A DNA stretch of 64,000 nt, from assembly GCA_016710275.1 (NCBI GenBank), contig JADJXS010000001.1, forward strand, positions 2,170,001 to 2,234,000. The letters are read 5' to 3'. Source of the DNA: Phycisphaerales bacterium. Lineage in GTDB: Bacteria; Planctomycetota; Phycisphaerae; UBA1845; Fen-1342. A model generated the notes under the pieces. The model saw only the letters and a list, made by a program, of their open reading frames with translations. It had not been told where the DNA came from and searched no databases. Position numbers and translations under genes: made by a program. Positions 35,704 to 45,313 of this stretch are shown here, one piece after another. Each line of letters starts with the position of its first letter. The stretch's first letter is position 1.

Positions 35704-37653
35704 TCAGTCGATCCGCGCCTGCCAGCAGCGCTGCCAGCGCTCCAGCATCAGCAGTGACCAGAGGCGATGCGCGTGGTTTGCGCGGCCGTCGCGATGTTCG
35801 GCAAGCAGGCGCTGCAGTGAATCGCGGCGCAGAATGCGGCGGCTCAGGCTGCCATCCGCGAGGAGCTCGCCTTCCAGCGTCTCGCGCAGCTCGCCGCGGA
35901 ACCACTCGCCGACCGGCACACCGAAGCCCGACTTGGGCCGGTTGAGAATCTCGCGCGGCAGCAGGCGACGCGCCCAATCGCGCAGGATGTGCTTGCCGTG
36001 GCGGCCGCGCAGCTTCCACTCCTCCGGCAGCGAGAGCGCGAACTCGATCAGCTCGTGATCGAGCAGCGGGGCGCGGCATTCGAGCGAGTTGGCCATCGTC
36101 GCGATGTCCACCTTGGTCAGCAGGTCGCCGGGCAGATAAGTCTGGTAGTCGGTGCGCATCGCGGCGGTCGCCGTTCGAATCTCCGGGAATCCCGAGGCCG
36201 CGGTGAGCCGGCGGCGAACGCTCTCCTCGACGGTTCCGTCAGCGCGGAGGCGATCGGCCCATTGGGGGCAATAGTCGGCCCAGAGTGTGCTCTCGGCGAA
36301 GACGCTCACCCATTCCGCGTAGCGGTCGTGCGGCGACGCACTCATCGCGGACAGAAATCGATAAGCCCGGTTGCCGAGCGACTTGGCCCGTCCGTGCGGC
36401 AGCAGTGCGGCCAGTCCGGCAGCGGCCGAGCGCAGCAGCGGGGCGCGATCGAGCCGGGCCGCCCAGCGCAGGGCGCGGTATCGGTCGTAGCCGCCGAATG
36501 CCTCGTCGCCGCCGTCGCCGCTGAGCGCGACGGTGACGGATCGGCGGGTGATTTCGGCGACGTGCCAGGTCGGGAGGGCGGAGGAGTCGGCGAACGGCTC
36601 GTCGTAGTGCCAGGCGAGGCGGTCGAGCAGGTCGGCGGCGCGCGGCGTCACGAGCTGTTCGGTGTGCTGCGTCCCGAATCGCGCAGCGACCATGCGGGCG
36701 GCGGCGGTCTCGTCGTAACGCGGATCGGAAAAGCCGATGGAGAAGGTCCGCAGCGGGCAGACGCCGAGGCGGTGCATCAGGCCGACGACGATCGAGGAGT
36801 CGATCCCGCCCGACAGAAACGCGCCGAGCGGCACATCCGAGATCAGCCGGCGCTCGACGGCGCGCGTCAGCAGCAGATCGAGACGCTCCAGCGCATCGGC
36901 GTAGCTGCCGTCGAAGCGATGATCCGCGGGCGGCACGCGCCAGTAGCGCCGCTGCGCGCCGGGCGCCGTGCTGTCAGGTTGCAAGTCCAGCGCGGCGTCC
37001 GAGGGGTGGTCGGCCCGAATGATCCGCACGGCGCCGGGCAACAGCTTCTCGAAGCCGCCAAAGATGCTGCGCGGTGCGGGAACATATTGCAGCACGAGGT
37101 AGTCGTGCAGAGCGTGCGGGCAGAGCCGGCGCGGGATGCCGGGCAGCGCGAGAATCGCCTTGGCTTCGCTGGCGAAGTAGAGGCGGTCCCCGAATTGCGC
37201 GGTGACAAGCGGCTTCTTTCCGAGGCGGTCGCGGGCCAGCAGCAGGCGCGATGCGCGATCATCCCAGAGTGCGATGGCGAACATGCCGGCCAGCCGGGGG
37301 AGGAATTCCTCTCCCCATTGCTCGTAGGCGTGGACGATCGTTTCGCTGTCCGACTGGCTGCGGAAGCGGTGGCCCAGGGCGATCAGCTCTTCGCGAAGCT
37401 CGCGGAAGTTGTAGATCTCGCCGTTGAACACGGCGGTCACGGAATCATCCTCGTTGGAGACGGGCTGCCGCCCGCCGGCGACGTCGATGATGGAGAGGCG
37501 GCGGAAGGCCAGGCCGCAGCGGCCGCCGGCGAGAACGGCGAATCCGTCGTCGTCGGGTCCGCGATGAACGAGCGCCGCGGCCATGGGGCGCAGCTCGTCG
37601 AGGGAGACGCGGGAATCGGCGGAGAGGCTCAGGATGCCGGCGATGCCGCACAT
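35704..37653 (-). CDS. asnB: Asparagine synthetase (glutamine-hydrolysing)
   Basis: A 649-residue AsnB-type amidotransferase. Cys2 is the glutaminase nucleophile (MCGIAGIL), with HRGPDDDGF, RLSIIDVAGGRQPV and FNGEIYNF in the class II glutaminase half. The synthetase half has the PP-loop SGGIDSS and LSGDGGDEAFGGYDRY. C-terminal LDHELIEFALSLP and KSGFGVPVGEW follow the usual pattern. Members of this family that work in exopolysaccharide clusters look alike, so amidation of a sugar or peptide is an alternative to asparagine synthesis. Confidence 0.9.
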   Translation of the reverse strand: MCGIAGILSLSADSRVSLDELRPMAAALVHRGPDDDGFAVLAGGRCGLAFRRLSIIDVAGGRQPVSNEDDSVTAVFNGEIYNFRELREELIALGHRFRSQSDSETIVHAYEQWGEEFLPRLAGMFAIALWDDRASRLLLARDRLGKKPLVTAQFGDRLYFASEAKAILALPGIPRRLCPHALHDYLVLQYVPAPRSIFGGFEKLLPGAVRIIRADHPSDAALDLQPDSTAPGAQRRYWRVPPADHRFDGSYADALERLDLLLTRAVERRLISDVPLGAFLSGGIDSSIVVGLMHRLGVCPLRTFSIGFSDPRYDETAAARMVAARFGTQHTEQLVTPRAADLLDRLAWHYDEPFADSSALPTWHVAEITRRSVTVALSGDGGDEAFGGYDRYRALRWAARLDRAPLLRSAAAGLAALLPHGRAKSLGNRAYRFLSAMSASPHDRYAEWVSVFAESTLWADYCPQWADRLRADGTVEESVRRRLTAASGFPEIRTATAAMRTDYQTYLPGDLLTKVDIATMANSLECRAPLLDHELIEFALSLPEEWKLRGRHGKHILRDWARRLLPREILNRPKSGFGVPVGEWFRGELRETLEGELLADGSLSRRILRRDSLQRLLAEHRDGRANHAHRLWSLLMLERWQRCWQARID

Positions 37654-37673
37654 GCGCGGGATTGTAGGCGCGG

Positions 37674-38825
37674 TCAGCCCTGAAGGCTGGCGAGGAAAGC
37701 GGCCAGATCCTTGTGCGGGTTCATGCGGTCGAGCAGGGCGGACATGGCGCGCGGGGCGGGCATGTCGTAGAGGTGGCGTCGCAGCAGGTTCACCTTGCGC
37801 AGGGTGGCTTCGTCGAGCAGCTTCTCCTCTTTGCGGGTGCCGGACTGCTTGAGGTCGATGGCGGGCCAGATGCGCTGATTGGCCATTTCGCGGTCGAGCA
37901 CCAGCTCCATGTTTCCGGTGCCCTTGAATTCCTGGAAGATGAAGTCGTCGGCGCGGCTGCCGGTTTCGATCAGGGCGGATGCGATGATCGTGAGCGAGCC
38001 GCCGTTCTCGATGTTGCGAGCAGCGCCGAAAATCTGTTTGGGTTCCTGGAGCGCGCGGATGTCCAGTCCGCCGGTCATGGTGCGGCCGCTGCTGCCCACG
38101 AACGTATTGAACGCGCGGGCCAGACGCGTGATCGAATCGAGCAGAATGACGATGTGGCGGCCGGCCTCGGCCAGGCGCTTGGCGCGTTCGCAGACCAGCC
38201 GCGCAAGGCGAATATGCGAGTGGGCGTCCTTGTCATTGCTGCTGGCGTAAACCTCGCCGCGGACGTTGCGGCGCATCTCGGTGACTTCCTCGGGGCGCTC
38301 GTCCACCAGCAGCACGATCATGTAGATTTCGGGGTGATTCTCGGCAATGCCGTGGGCCATCTGCTGGAGCAGGATGGTCTTGCCGGTGCGCGGCGGGGCG
38401 ACGATCAGCCCGCGCTGACCGCGCCCGATGGGGGTGAAGAGCTGCACGACACGCATGCTGACCGGGCCGCCGGGGGTGTCGAAGTGCAGGGCCGCGTTCG
38501 GGTCGATGGCGGTGGTTTCGCTCAACTCGGGGTGGGCGGTCCACTGTGCGACGGCGACATCGTCGATCTGATCGACGCGCATCAGCCGGGTCGAGCGGTT
38601 GCCTTTGTTGGCGACCGCGCCGACGGGGCCGCGGAGGTGCTCACCGCCGCGGAGGTTGAAGCGCTTGATGGTGTCCGATGAGACGTAAGGATCGGTCGGG
38701 CGGGGGGCGAAATTGCGCTTGGGGTCGCGCAGAAAACCGGCGCCCTGTTCGCCCAGTTCAAGGACGCCTTCAGCAATTCCGTCCGCCGCGCGCGGCGCGT
38801 CAGAGGCGGGGCCTGGATTTTTCAT
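37674..38825 (-). CDS. rho: Transcription termination factor Rho
   Basis: A 383-residue hexameric RNA-dependent ATPase. The RNA-binding cold-shock part holds PYVSSDTIKRFNLRGG. The motor domain has Walker A (GLIVAPPRTGKTILLQ), Walker B-region LLVDERPEEVTEM, the Q-loop IVILLDSITRLARAFN and LIETGSRADDFIFQEFKGTGN. It is shorter than E. coli Rho (419) because the N-terminal domain is small. It starts at ATG 38825 and ends 20 bp from asnB. Rho in a genome full of hairpin repeats at gene ends is worth noting. Confidence 0.95.
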   Translation of the reverse strand: MKNPGPASDAPRAADGIAEGVLELGEQGAGFLRDPKRNFAPRPTDPYVSSDTIKRFNLRGGEHLRGPVGAVANKGNRSTRLMRVDQIDDVAVAQWTAHPELSETTAIDPNAALHFDTPGGPVSMRVVQLFTPIGRGQRGLIVAPPRTGKTILLQQMAHGIAENHPEIYMIVLLVDERPEEVTEMRRNVRGEVYASSNDKDAHSHIRLARLVCERAKRLAEAGRHIVILLDSITRLARAFNTFVGSSGRTMTGGLDIRALQEPKQIFGAARNIENGGSLTIIASALIETGSRADDFIFQEFKGTGNMELVLDREMANQRIWPAIDLKQSGTRKEEKLLDEATLRKVNLLRRHLYDMPAPRAMSALLDRMNPHKDLAAFLASLQG

Positions 38826-38998
38826 TCGTGGCTGAATCCCAATCGGGGCTGCGCGGCTCGCGGAATGGAGCGGCGGAATTCATGAATGGTAGCGGGCGGC
38901 CGCTCTTCCAACAAGGGAGCCTGTTGCCGACGATCACGGTATGGCGCGCTGCGCGGTGAATTGCCCGCGTCGCCGCGCCCGGCTAGTCTGACCCGCGC

Positions 38999-39682
38999 AT
39001 GAACGTCGCGGGAAAATTCATCGTGGTGGACGGGCCGGATGGCGGCGGAAAGGGCACTCAGCTTGCGCGGCTGGAGCGCTCGATTTCGGCCGCCGGCGGT
39101 TCGGTTGTGCGGGCGAAAGACCCGGGCGGCACGGAAATCGGCGAGCGCGTTCGCCACCTGCTGCTGCTGGAGGAGAACCCGGGGATGGACCCGCGCTGCG
39201 AGGCGCTGCTGTTCATGGCCTCGCGGGCGCAGCTGATCGCGGAGGTGGTCCGGCCGGCGCTGCAGTCCGGGCAGACGGTGCTGTGCGACCGGTTCATTTC
39301 CGCGACCTACGCTTACCAGGGAGCGGCCGGATTCCCGCTGGATGAGGTGCTGGCGCTGGGCGGGGCGGCGGTCGGCGGCGTATGGCCGGATCTGACGCTG
39401 ATTCTCGACCTGGAGCCGGAACTGGGCTTTGCGCGGACCGGTCGGACGCCGGCGATCTCGCGCAAGCGCAGTTCCGCGCTGCGCGGGCAGATGGCGATGT
39501 TCGACGGGGCGGTGGTCGACGCGATTGAACAGCGCCCGATCGAGTATCACCGGCGCGTGCGGCAGCTTTTTCGCTCACTGCCGGATCGCTATCCCGGGCG
39601 GGTGGTGCTGATTGACGCGGCGCAGAGCGCGGACGCGGTCGAGGCCCAGGTGCAGGATGCGCTGCGCAAGACGTTTCCCTGA
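38999..39682 (+). CDS. tmk: Thymidylate kinase
   Basis: A 227-residue dTMP kinase, feeding dTTP synthesis. The P-loop is GPDGGGKGTQ, followed by the DR(Y/F) motif CDRFISATYAYQG that binds dTMP. The LID region (about residues 140-160) carries basic residues. ATG at 38999. Divergent from rho and followed by the delta prime gene, a common pairing of tmk and holB. Confidence 0.92.
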   Translation: MNVAGKFIVVDGPDGGGKGTQLARLERSISAAGGSVVRAKDPGGTEIGERVRHLLLLEENPGMDPRCEALLFMASRAQLIAEVVRPALQSGQTVLCDRFISATYAYQGAAGFPLDEVLALGGAAVGGVWPDLTLILDLEPELGFARTGRTPAISRKRSSALRGQMAMFDGAVVDAIEQRPIEYHRRVRQLFRSLPDRYPGRVVLIDAAQSADAVEAQVQDALRKTFP

Positions 39683-39764
39683 CCGCATGAAGCGGGCGGT
39701 GATCGACTGCTCTTGATTAAAGGCATCGCGCGGCGCCGCGCGGTTGTGCAGGAAGGAGTGCGGT

Positions 39765-40994
39765 GTGTCGCGGCTGGTGCGCTGGTCCGACATCCGTCAC
39801 CAGGATCGCGCCCTGGGGCTGATTCGGCGCGCCTTGTCGGGGGGACGGGTGCCGCACGCGCTGCTGTTTCACGGGCCGGAGGGCGTCGGCAAGGAAATGG
39901 CGGCGCTGGCGCTGGCGGGGGCGCTGCTCTGTTCGCGGCGGGAGCGGGGCGGCGGTGCGGAGGAGGCGCTATTCGGCGAAGCGCCGCCGGCGGAGATCGA
40001 AGCCTGCGGGGAGTGCCCGCCCTGCCACTGCCTGGCGGCGGGGACGCATCCGGATTTTCAGCTTGTGGAGCGGAAACTCGCGCGGGTGCATCCGGACGCG
40101 GCGGTGCGCCGCACCAAGGCGCTCTTCCTGGGCGTCGACGTGATCCGGCACTTTGTGATCGACGCCACCGGCCGGAGGCCGGCCCTGAGTTCATCGCGCG
40201 TGTTCGTGCTGCGCGACGCGGAGAGGATGAATGAGGAGGCGCAGAACGCGCTGCTCAAGACGCTCGAGGAGCCGCCCGGCAGGGCGCACCTGATCCTGCT
40301 TTCGTCGTCGGCGGAGCGGCTGCTGCCGACGGTGCGCTCGCGCTGCCAGGGCATCGAGTTCGGCCTGCTGCCGCGCGCGTTCATCGAAAACGAGCTGGTC
40401 GGGCCGGCGGGATTAAAGAGTGAGCCTGCGGCGGCGCTGGCGGCGCTGGCCGGGGGAAGTCTGGGTGCGGCGCGGCGCTGGGCGTCGGCGGGTGTGGCGG
40501 GGGAAGTCGAGCCGATCGCGGATGTGCTGGTCGGCGTCGGGCGAAGCGGCGTCGAAGCGGCCGCCAAGGCGTTGCTGGAACGGGCGGAGGAGCTGGCGCC
40601 CCGGCTTCACGGACGCGACCTGGCCGATGAATCCGACGGGGTATCCGAGGGCGACGGGGACGAGGGGGCGGATGAGGGCGGCGGGCGATCGGGGAAGTCG
40701 TCGTCGGCAAGCGTCCCGACGGACGAGCTGCGCGTAGGGGTGCGGCTGGTGCTCATGATCTGCGCCGCGGTGCTGCGGGATGCGCTGATTGTGCGCGAAC
40801 AGGCGGATTCCGCGCTGCTGTTGGTTGCGCCGGCGGCCCGGCAGAGTGCGGCGATCGCGGCGGGAATGGGCGGGGGGTTGGACGAGGGGATTCGCGGCAT
40901 TGCGCAGGCGGAGGCGATGCTGGATCGCAACGTCGCGCCGCAGCTCTGCGTGGAGCGCTTCCTGCTGACATTACAGGGCGTGCCGCTGCGGTAG
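39765..40994 (+). CDS. holB: DNA polymerase III delta prime subunit
   Basis: A 409-residue clamp-loader subunit. It has PHALLFHGPEGVGKE (degenerate P-loop), a zinc-type cysteine set CGECPPCHC, FVLRDAERMNEEAQNALLKTLEEPP (sensor and signature region) and LLPTVRSRCQGIEF, the classical HolB/DnaX-like order. I take GTG 39765 as start because AGGAAGGAG lies about 7 nt upstream; TTG 39744 is the alternative. An acidic Gly/Asp/Glu insert (about residues 288-315) is unusual. Confidence 0.88.
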   Translation: MSRLVRWSDIRHQDRALGLIRRALSGGRVPHALLFHGPEGVGKEMAALALAGALLCSRRERGGGAEEALFGEAPPAEIEACGECPPCHCLAAGTHPDFQLVERKLARVHPDAAVRRTKALFLGVDVIRHFVIDATGRRPALSSSRVFVLRDAERMNEEAQNALLKTLEEPPGRAHLILLSSSAERLLPTVRSRCQGIEFGLLPRAFIENELVGPAGLKSEPAAALAALAGGSLGAARRWASAGVAGEVEPIADVLVGVGRSGVEAAAKALLERAEELAPRLHGRDLADESDGVSEGDGDEGADEGGGRSGKSSSASVPTDELRVGVRLVLMICAAVLRDALIVREQADSALLLVAPAARQSAAIAAGMGGGLDEGIRGIAQAEAMLDRNVAPQLCVERFLLTLQGVPLR

Positions 40995-41236
40995 CGAGTC
41001 CGGCAAATCGCTCAATCGGGGCGGAAAAACAGCGATTTCTCTCGTGCGGTCTCGAAATAACTCTTGCATCCCGGGTCGTCCGTCACATCTCTTCGGACGC
41101 ACTGCGCATCGTTTGCCTTCCGTGATTCGCGAGTTCTAGCATCGGTCGCCTTGCACATCGTGCCTGGGTCGAGGCGGGGTCGTGAACCCGCCGGATGCAG
41201 CGCCGCACAGACAGGTTCCGAGGAGGGCCGACAGCG

Positions 41237-42058
41237 ATGCGAGCTTTCAAGTCATTGGGTCTGGCGATCGGGTTGGCGGTTCTCGCCGGCTCCGCCGTCG
41301 CAGGTCCGGTTGCGTTTCCGGTCACCTATCGTGCGTACAGCCATCCGAACGGCTCGCACAGCGCGAATCCGAACGCGGTGGACAATCGCGACTACGGCTT
41401 GCGACTGGACACCGGCTCCGGACCGAACACGTTTCACTTCCTGCCCGACGTGGCGATGACCTTTTACAATCCGCCCGCTCCGAACAACAACACGGTGATG
41501 GCGCGGATTACCGGCACAATCGCCCACCTGCAAAGCTCGAATGGCGCGGTGGTCGGCTACTCGGCCAACTCCGGTTATGACGCGCTGGATCAGACCTATC
41601 GCCTGGACGCCACGTTCCGCGTGATCGGGTCGAGCGGCGGCTGGAACGGCGCCAACGCACTGCCCTACGGCAACATGTTCAACGACCTGATTGCCGGCGG
41701 CGTGAACGCGAACAACAAGCTCAGCTTCTCGCTCAGCGACGCATCGCTGACGCCGCTCTTCGGCGGGGCCGCGGTTTTCAACGGAGCGCTGCAGTGGGAT
41801 GAGTATCCCGGCAGCGACGCGAACCCCGATCCCGGCTCCTTCTACATGCGGTTCCGTGATCGTCTGACCAACCCCGCCTTCAACAGCGCGGCGTGGGACG
41901 TGATCGGCGCGGCCGGGTGGCTGGAGCCGTCACCGGACGGCGGGCACCCGCACACCACGGATTTCCTGTTCTACATCGACCGCAACCCGGTGCCTGAGCC
42001 GGCCAGCCTGGTTCTTCTGGCGGCAGGACTTCTCCCCCTGCTGCGGCGCCGCGGGTAA
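41237..42058 (+). CDS. PEP-CTERM secreted protein
   Basis: A 273-residue exported protein. Signal peptide MRAFKSLGLAIGLAVLAGSAVA, then a beta-rich Asn/Gly/Pro-rich body without recognised catalytic motif, and a C-terminal VPEPASLVLLAAGLLPLLRRRG. The last segment is a standard PEP-CTERM signal (Val-Pro-Glu-Pro, hydrophobic helix, Arg-rich tail), recognised by exosortase. No exosortase gene is in this window. I chose ATG 41237, with AGGAGG about 10 nt before it. Function unknown. Confidence 0.85.
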   Translation: MRAFKSLGLAIGLAVLAGSAVAGPVAFPVTYRAYSHPNGSHSANPNAVDNRDYGLRLDTGSGPNTFHFLPDVAMTFYNPPAPNNNTVMARITGTIAHLQSSNGAVVGYSANSGYDALDQTYRLDATFRVIGSSGGWNGANALPYGNMFNDLIAGGVNANNKLSFSLSDASLTPLFGGAAVFNGALQWDEYPGSDANPDPGSFYMRFRDRLTNPAFNSAAWDVIGAAGWLEPSPDGGHPHTTDFLFYIDRNPVPEPASLVLLAAGLLPLLRRRG

Positions 42059-42177
42059 GGCGGTTTCTGCCGCGGGCGTCTCTCCCCCCGGAGCGCTCGC
42101 GGGTCTGTCCGGATGGGGGCGAGCGGAGCATCGCGCTAGAGAGTCAACCCCCCGAAATCCGCTCCCCATGTCCGGCC

Positions 42178-42222
42178 GAACCGCCGAAGCAAGCCCCTCG
42201 CTTCGGCGGTTCGCTTTTTTCC
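42178..42222 (+). terminator. Rho-independent terminator
   Basis: Perfect 13-bp stem GAACCGCCGAAGC (42178-42190) and GCTTCGGCGGTTC (42200-42212), 9-nt loop, then GCTTTTTTCC. Placed 120 bp after the PEP-CTERM gene. Confidence 0.85.
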
Positions 42223-42515
42223 ATCAGCAGTGAATGGCCGAGGCGCACGGGTCTGCACGATCCGAGCGCCCCGGCCGCAGTTCATTCCCGCACCGCGCGG
42301 TTCGGAATGCCTGGAACCCGGCGTAGTCGATCGGACGCGACGAAACCAGGACGCCAAGCCGCCGATGTCGAGATTGCCGGCCGCGTGACTCGCGATGGAG
42401 CGGCTGAAAAGCACGCCGATTCAGCACGTGCCGCGACAAACTGCGCTATGGTGCGACAAAATGCGCCAATTCGCGATTCGTAGCGTCAATCATGCCGCGA
42501 TTCCGCGAGGGCGGG

Positions 42516-42543
42516 TTGACGCATCCGTCTGAGCGGGTAGTGT
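42516..42543 (+). promoter_or_regulatory. Weak candidate promoter
   Basis: TTGACG (42516-42521) and TAGTGT (42538-42543), 16-bp spacer, 27 bp before the TTG start of the Ntn hydrolase. The -10 matches consensus poorly. Confidence 0.3.
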
Positions 42544-42569
42544 GCAATGCGGACGTGGGAGGATCAGCG

Positions 42570-43898
42570 TTGTCAGAGTCATGTCAGAATCGGCCTCTGA
42601 GTCAACCCTGGCGGTCGCGGCGCTACGGTGCACTTGGAGTATCACCGCTGACCATCGTCGTCGCGGGATGGCTGCTGCTCGGCGCAATCGCCTCGCCGGC
42701 GGCTGCGGGCGATGCGGCGGTCTGCGGCCGGCGGACGGAGGTCGGGGGCATCCCGGTTATTGAAGTGTGGGGCACGCCGTGCGAAGCGGGTTTCGCCCAG
42801 GGGTACCTGCTTGCGCCGGCGCTGGTGTCCGTGTTCGATGATTTCGTGCTATCGCCGGCGATCAGCCGCTCGCCTGAGGTTTATGAGGAGGTCATTCGTC
42901 CTGCGGTGCGGAGGTCGTTTGTCTGGAGCGACGCGGTGCTTGCGGAGATGGAGGGCATTCTGGCCGGTGCGGCCGCCCGGCTGGGAGCGGCGCCGCACTC
43001 TCGCGTGCTGAACCGGGCGATGGTGCGCGAGGACCTGGAGGTTGCGAACACGCTGGCCGACTGGCGCGGCGTGATGTGCTCCAGCATTTCACTCTGGGGG
43101 GAACGCACGACGGATGGCGAGACGCTTACGGCGCGGAATCTCGATTACCCGGTTGTTGGTGGCGTGGACAAGGCGCAATTCGTCCTTGTGCACCGCGGCG
43201 ATGGCCATGTGCCGTGGGTGGGTGTCAGTTGGCCGGGGTTGATCGGGTTATACACGGCGATGAATGCCGACGGAGTGACGGTCAGCGTGCATGATGCACG
43301 GGGGCTGCCGACGACGGCGACAGAGGGGTTCACAGCTCGTGCGACGGTACTGCGCGAGGCGCTGGAGGGGGCGCGCGGCGGCACGTTCGCTGAGCAGTTT
43401 CAGAGGGCGCTGGAGGGGCGGGTGCTGGCCTGTGGCGGGAACATTCACGTCAGCGGCCCGCGCGCTGCGGCGAGCGGGTCTCCGGCGCGAGTGTTTGAAT
43501 GGGATGGGAATCGGCGCGATTCGGGTGTGTCGAGCCGGGAGGCGCCGTATGCGGGCTTGGACACTCCTGCCAGCGCCGCGGAGGAAGGATCGAATGGGGT
43601 GGCGGATCATGGAGCCGCTGCGATCATCGCCTGCACGAATCACATGCGGTTGCGACGTGAGCCGACGGCCTGCGGGCGGTATCAGAAGCTGACTGGTCGG
43701 TTTGAGGCGGGGGGTGCGACGAAGCGCTACGACGCGAAGGATGCGATGGCCCTGATTCGCGAGGTGGCCGACGGGACCACGCAGCACAGCGTGGTGTTCG
43801 AGCCGGCGCGGCGGCGGATGCTGGTGCACATTTCGGCGCTTCGCGATGCGCCGGTGGTCATCGATCTTGCGGAGATTCTGCGCAAGCCTGTGCGATGA
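42570..43898 (+). CDS. C45-like Ntn hydrolase / acyltransferase, exported
   Basis: A 442-residue protein related to the autoproteolytic C45 family (acyl-CoA:6-APA acyltransferase, acid-ceramidase-like). A signal segment (IVVAGWLLLGAIASPAAAG) precedes about 150 residues of helical prosequence. Then comes WRGVMCSSISLWGERTTDG with a Cys that would be the nucleophile after self-cleavage, and TLTARNLDYP, a family motif. The C-terminal half has MNADGVTVSVHD. I prefer TTG 42570 (GGGAGGA about 7 nt upstream) to ATG 42492, which has no ribosome site. Likely cleaves or transfers an amide-linked acyl group; substrate unknown. Confidence 0.7.
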   Translation: MSESCQNRPLSQPWRSRRYGALGVSPLTIVVAGWLLLGAIASPAAAGDAAVCGRRTEVGGIPVIEVWGTPCEAGFAQGYLLAPALVSVFDDFVLSPAISRSPEVYEEVIRPAVRRSFVWSDAVLAEMEGILAGAAARLGAAPHSRVLNRAMVREDLEVANTLADWRGVMCSSISLWGERTTDGETLTARNLDYPVVGGVDKAQFVLVHRGDGHVPWVGVSWPGLIGLYTAMNADGVTVSVHDARGLPTTATEGFTARATVLREALEGARGGTFAEQFQRALEGRVLACGGNIHVSGPRAAASGSPARVFEWDGNRRDSGVSSREAPYAGLDTPASAAEEGSNGVADHGAAAIIACTNHMRLRREPTACGRYQKLTGRFEAGGATKRYDAKDAMALIREVADGTTQHSVVFEPARRRMLVHISALRDAPVVIDLAEILRKPVR

Positions 43899-43933
43899 TG
43901 TGGGGTTGGGGATCGGCGGGCCAATGGCCTGCG

Positions 43934-44037
43934 GCATCGGGCTTCTGCCCGATGCACTGCACCGCCCGGAAGGGCGGTGCCACGGCGCATGGTGGCGCTA
44001 TGAGTGCATGCTTACGCGGAGTACCGCGAAAGCATGC
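43934..44037 (+). repeat. Composite palindrome unit B1-B2-A
   Basis: B1 at 43934-43955 (one change, CTTCTGCC), B2 at 43959-43979 and A at 44006-44037. Then ATGCCACCCAAGA-type direct repeats run to about 44095. It lies between two convergent genes. Confidence 0.85.
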
Positions 44038-44144
44038 CACCCAAGAAGTCACTCAAAATGCCACCCAAGATGCCAACCAGAATGCCACCCGGGAAGATCA
44101 CTCATCGAGTAGCTTCCTGATCGAGAAGCCGATTGATCGGAGCG

Positions 44145-44702
44145 TCAGTTGCCGCCGAGTGCCTCGCCGTGGCGGGAGGCGCCGGCGCTCCAGGCGCCGC
44201 GGACCAGGTGCAGGCCGTGGACGCAGTGCTCGAATCGCTCGCTTAGATCGCGAAGGAGCGATTGGGACGGTGACTGGTCGGCGGCGACCAGCTCACTGGC
44301 GATGCCGTAGGAGCGCTTGCCCTGCAGGACGTACTCGGTCAGGCGATCAGCCCCCTGCGTGCGTAGTCGCAACGCCTCGGGGTACAGACCGGTCCAGAAC
44401 AGGGTGAAGTCGCCGATGTAGCGATAGACGGTTGCGGTTCGCTGCGTGCCGTCGGCCTGGTTGCCCAACTGGGCCTCCGCCTCCATTCGCGACACTTCGC
44501 GGATGGCGGTGCCGTCGATATCGCGGAGGCGATAAATCCGGTCGACGTGGACGAAGTCGGTCAGGATGCTCGCCATGTAGTCGGTGAGCTTCGGATCGCA
44601 GATGCCGAGTTCGACCATGAACACCTGCTCGACCATGCCGGAAAAAAGCCGGCGGAGCGGGTGATCCGGCCCGATCGGGCAGTCATTCGTGCGGTATGGC
44701 AT
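44145..44702 (-). CDS. Conserved-looking protein of unknown function
   Basis: A 185-residue soluble protein starting at ATG 44702, with GGAGG about 11 nt upstream. The N-terminus includes HPLRRLFSGMVEQVFMVELG, the middle YMASILTDFVHVDRIYRLRD, and the C-terminal half GDFTLFWTGLYPEALRL. Mostly helical, no signal peptide or membrane segment. I do not recognise the family. It ends in the repeat block, convergent with the Ntn hydrolase. Confidence 0.65.
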   Translation of the reverse strand: MPYRTNDCPIGPDHPLRRLFSGMVEQVFMVELGICDPKLTDYMASILTDFVHVDRIYRLRDIDGTAIREVSRMEAEAQLGNQADGTQRTATVYRYIGDFTLFWTGLYPEALRLRTQGADRLTEYVLQGKRSYGIASELVAADQSPSQSLLRDLSERFEHCVHGLHLVRGAWSAGASRHGEALGGN

Positions 44703-45313
44703 GTTGATGCTCGCCTCCGCGTAACCGCCCCGCCCCGGCGCATGCGAGTGCGCTGGACTCAGGCTGTCACGCCGCTGAATTCATCCTAGGAATCAGACGG
44801 GGGCGGGGCAACGGGAATTCACGGAACCATCTGAGCGGCGAGTGCTTATCGGGGGTTGTGGATCGCGGTTCGCTTCGGCGGCGCGTGTGATAATCGAACG
44901 GCCGGAATTCGCGGCGATGTGAAAAATCGCCACGCCGGCTGCGCTGCTGCGCGTCGCGCGGCGGTGGAAAAGAGTCGCCGGGGCAGGCGGCGCTTGCGCG
45001 CGACCCGCCCCGGCGGTTTCGGGGCCCAGCACTCCTCTCCTCCCGGCTCTTTCCCGTCGGCCGGAGGCACCGAGTCGGAACAGGCCCTCACCCGTTCCGA
45101 CCCGAACGACCCGGTCGCGCCGGCCGTCATAGTTCCGCGTAGCGCAGCCTCGGGCCGCGACACACGAGTACGCCATGGAGGACGATTGCAGCCAGCGCGT
45201 TCGATGGGCCGTACGCTTCTTTCCCAAGTGCACTATGCCGCCGTTGCGGGTACGAAGCAAGCGAAATCCCGGAATTGTCGCGGGGACCGGGAGCGATTTG
45301 GCCGGCTCCGCGT
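44703..45313. other. 610-bp gap, nothing supported
   Basis: Between the start of the 185-residue gene and the end of mutY. A leftward 155-codon frame (44793-45260) exists but is Arg/Ala/Gly-rich without motif or ribosome site, typical of a chance frame in GC-rich DNA. Confidence 0.5.

Larger units (their letters stand above)
42059..42569. other. Intergenic region with terminator and candidate promoter
   Basis: Holds the terminator at 42178-42222 and a weak promoter at 42516-42543. Between them (42230-42510) I see no gene on either strand. Confidence 0.5.

Noticed and set aside
44793..45260. 155-codon leftward frame in the gap before mutY
   Set aside because: No ribosome site, no motif, Arg/Gly-rich composition typical of chance frames.
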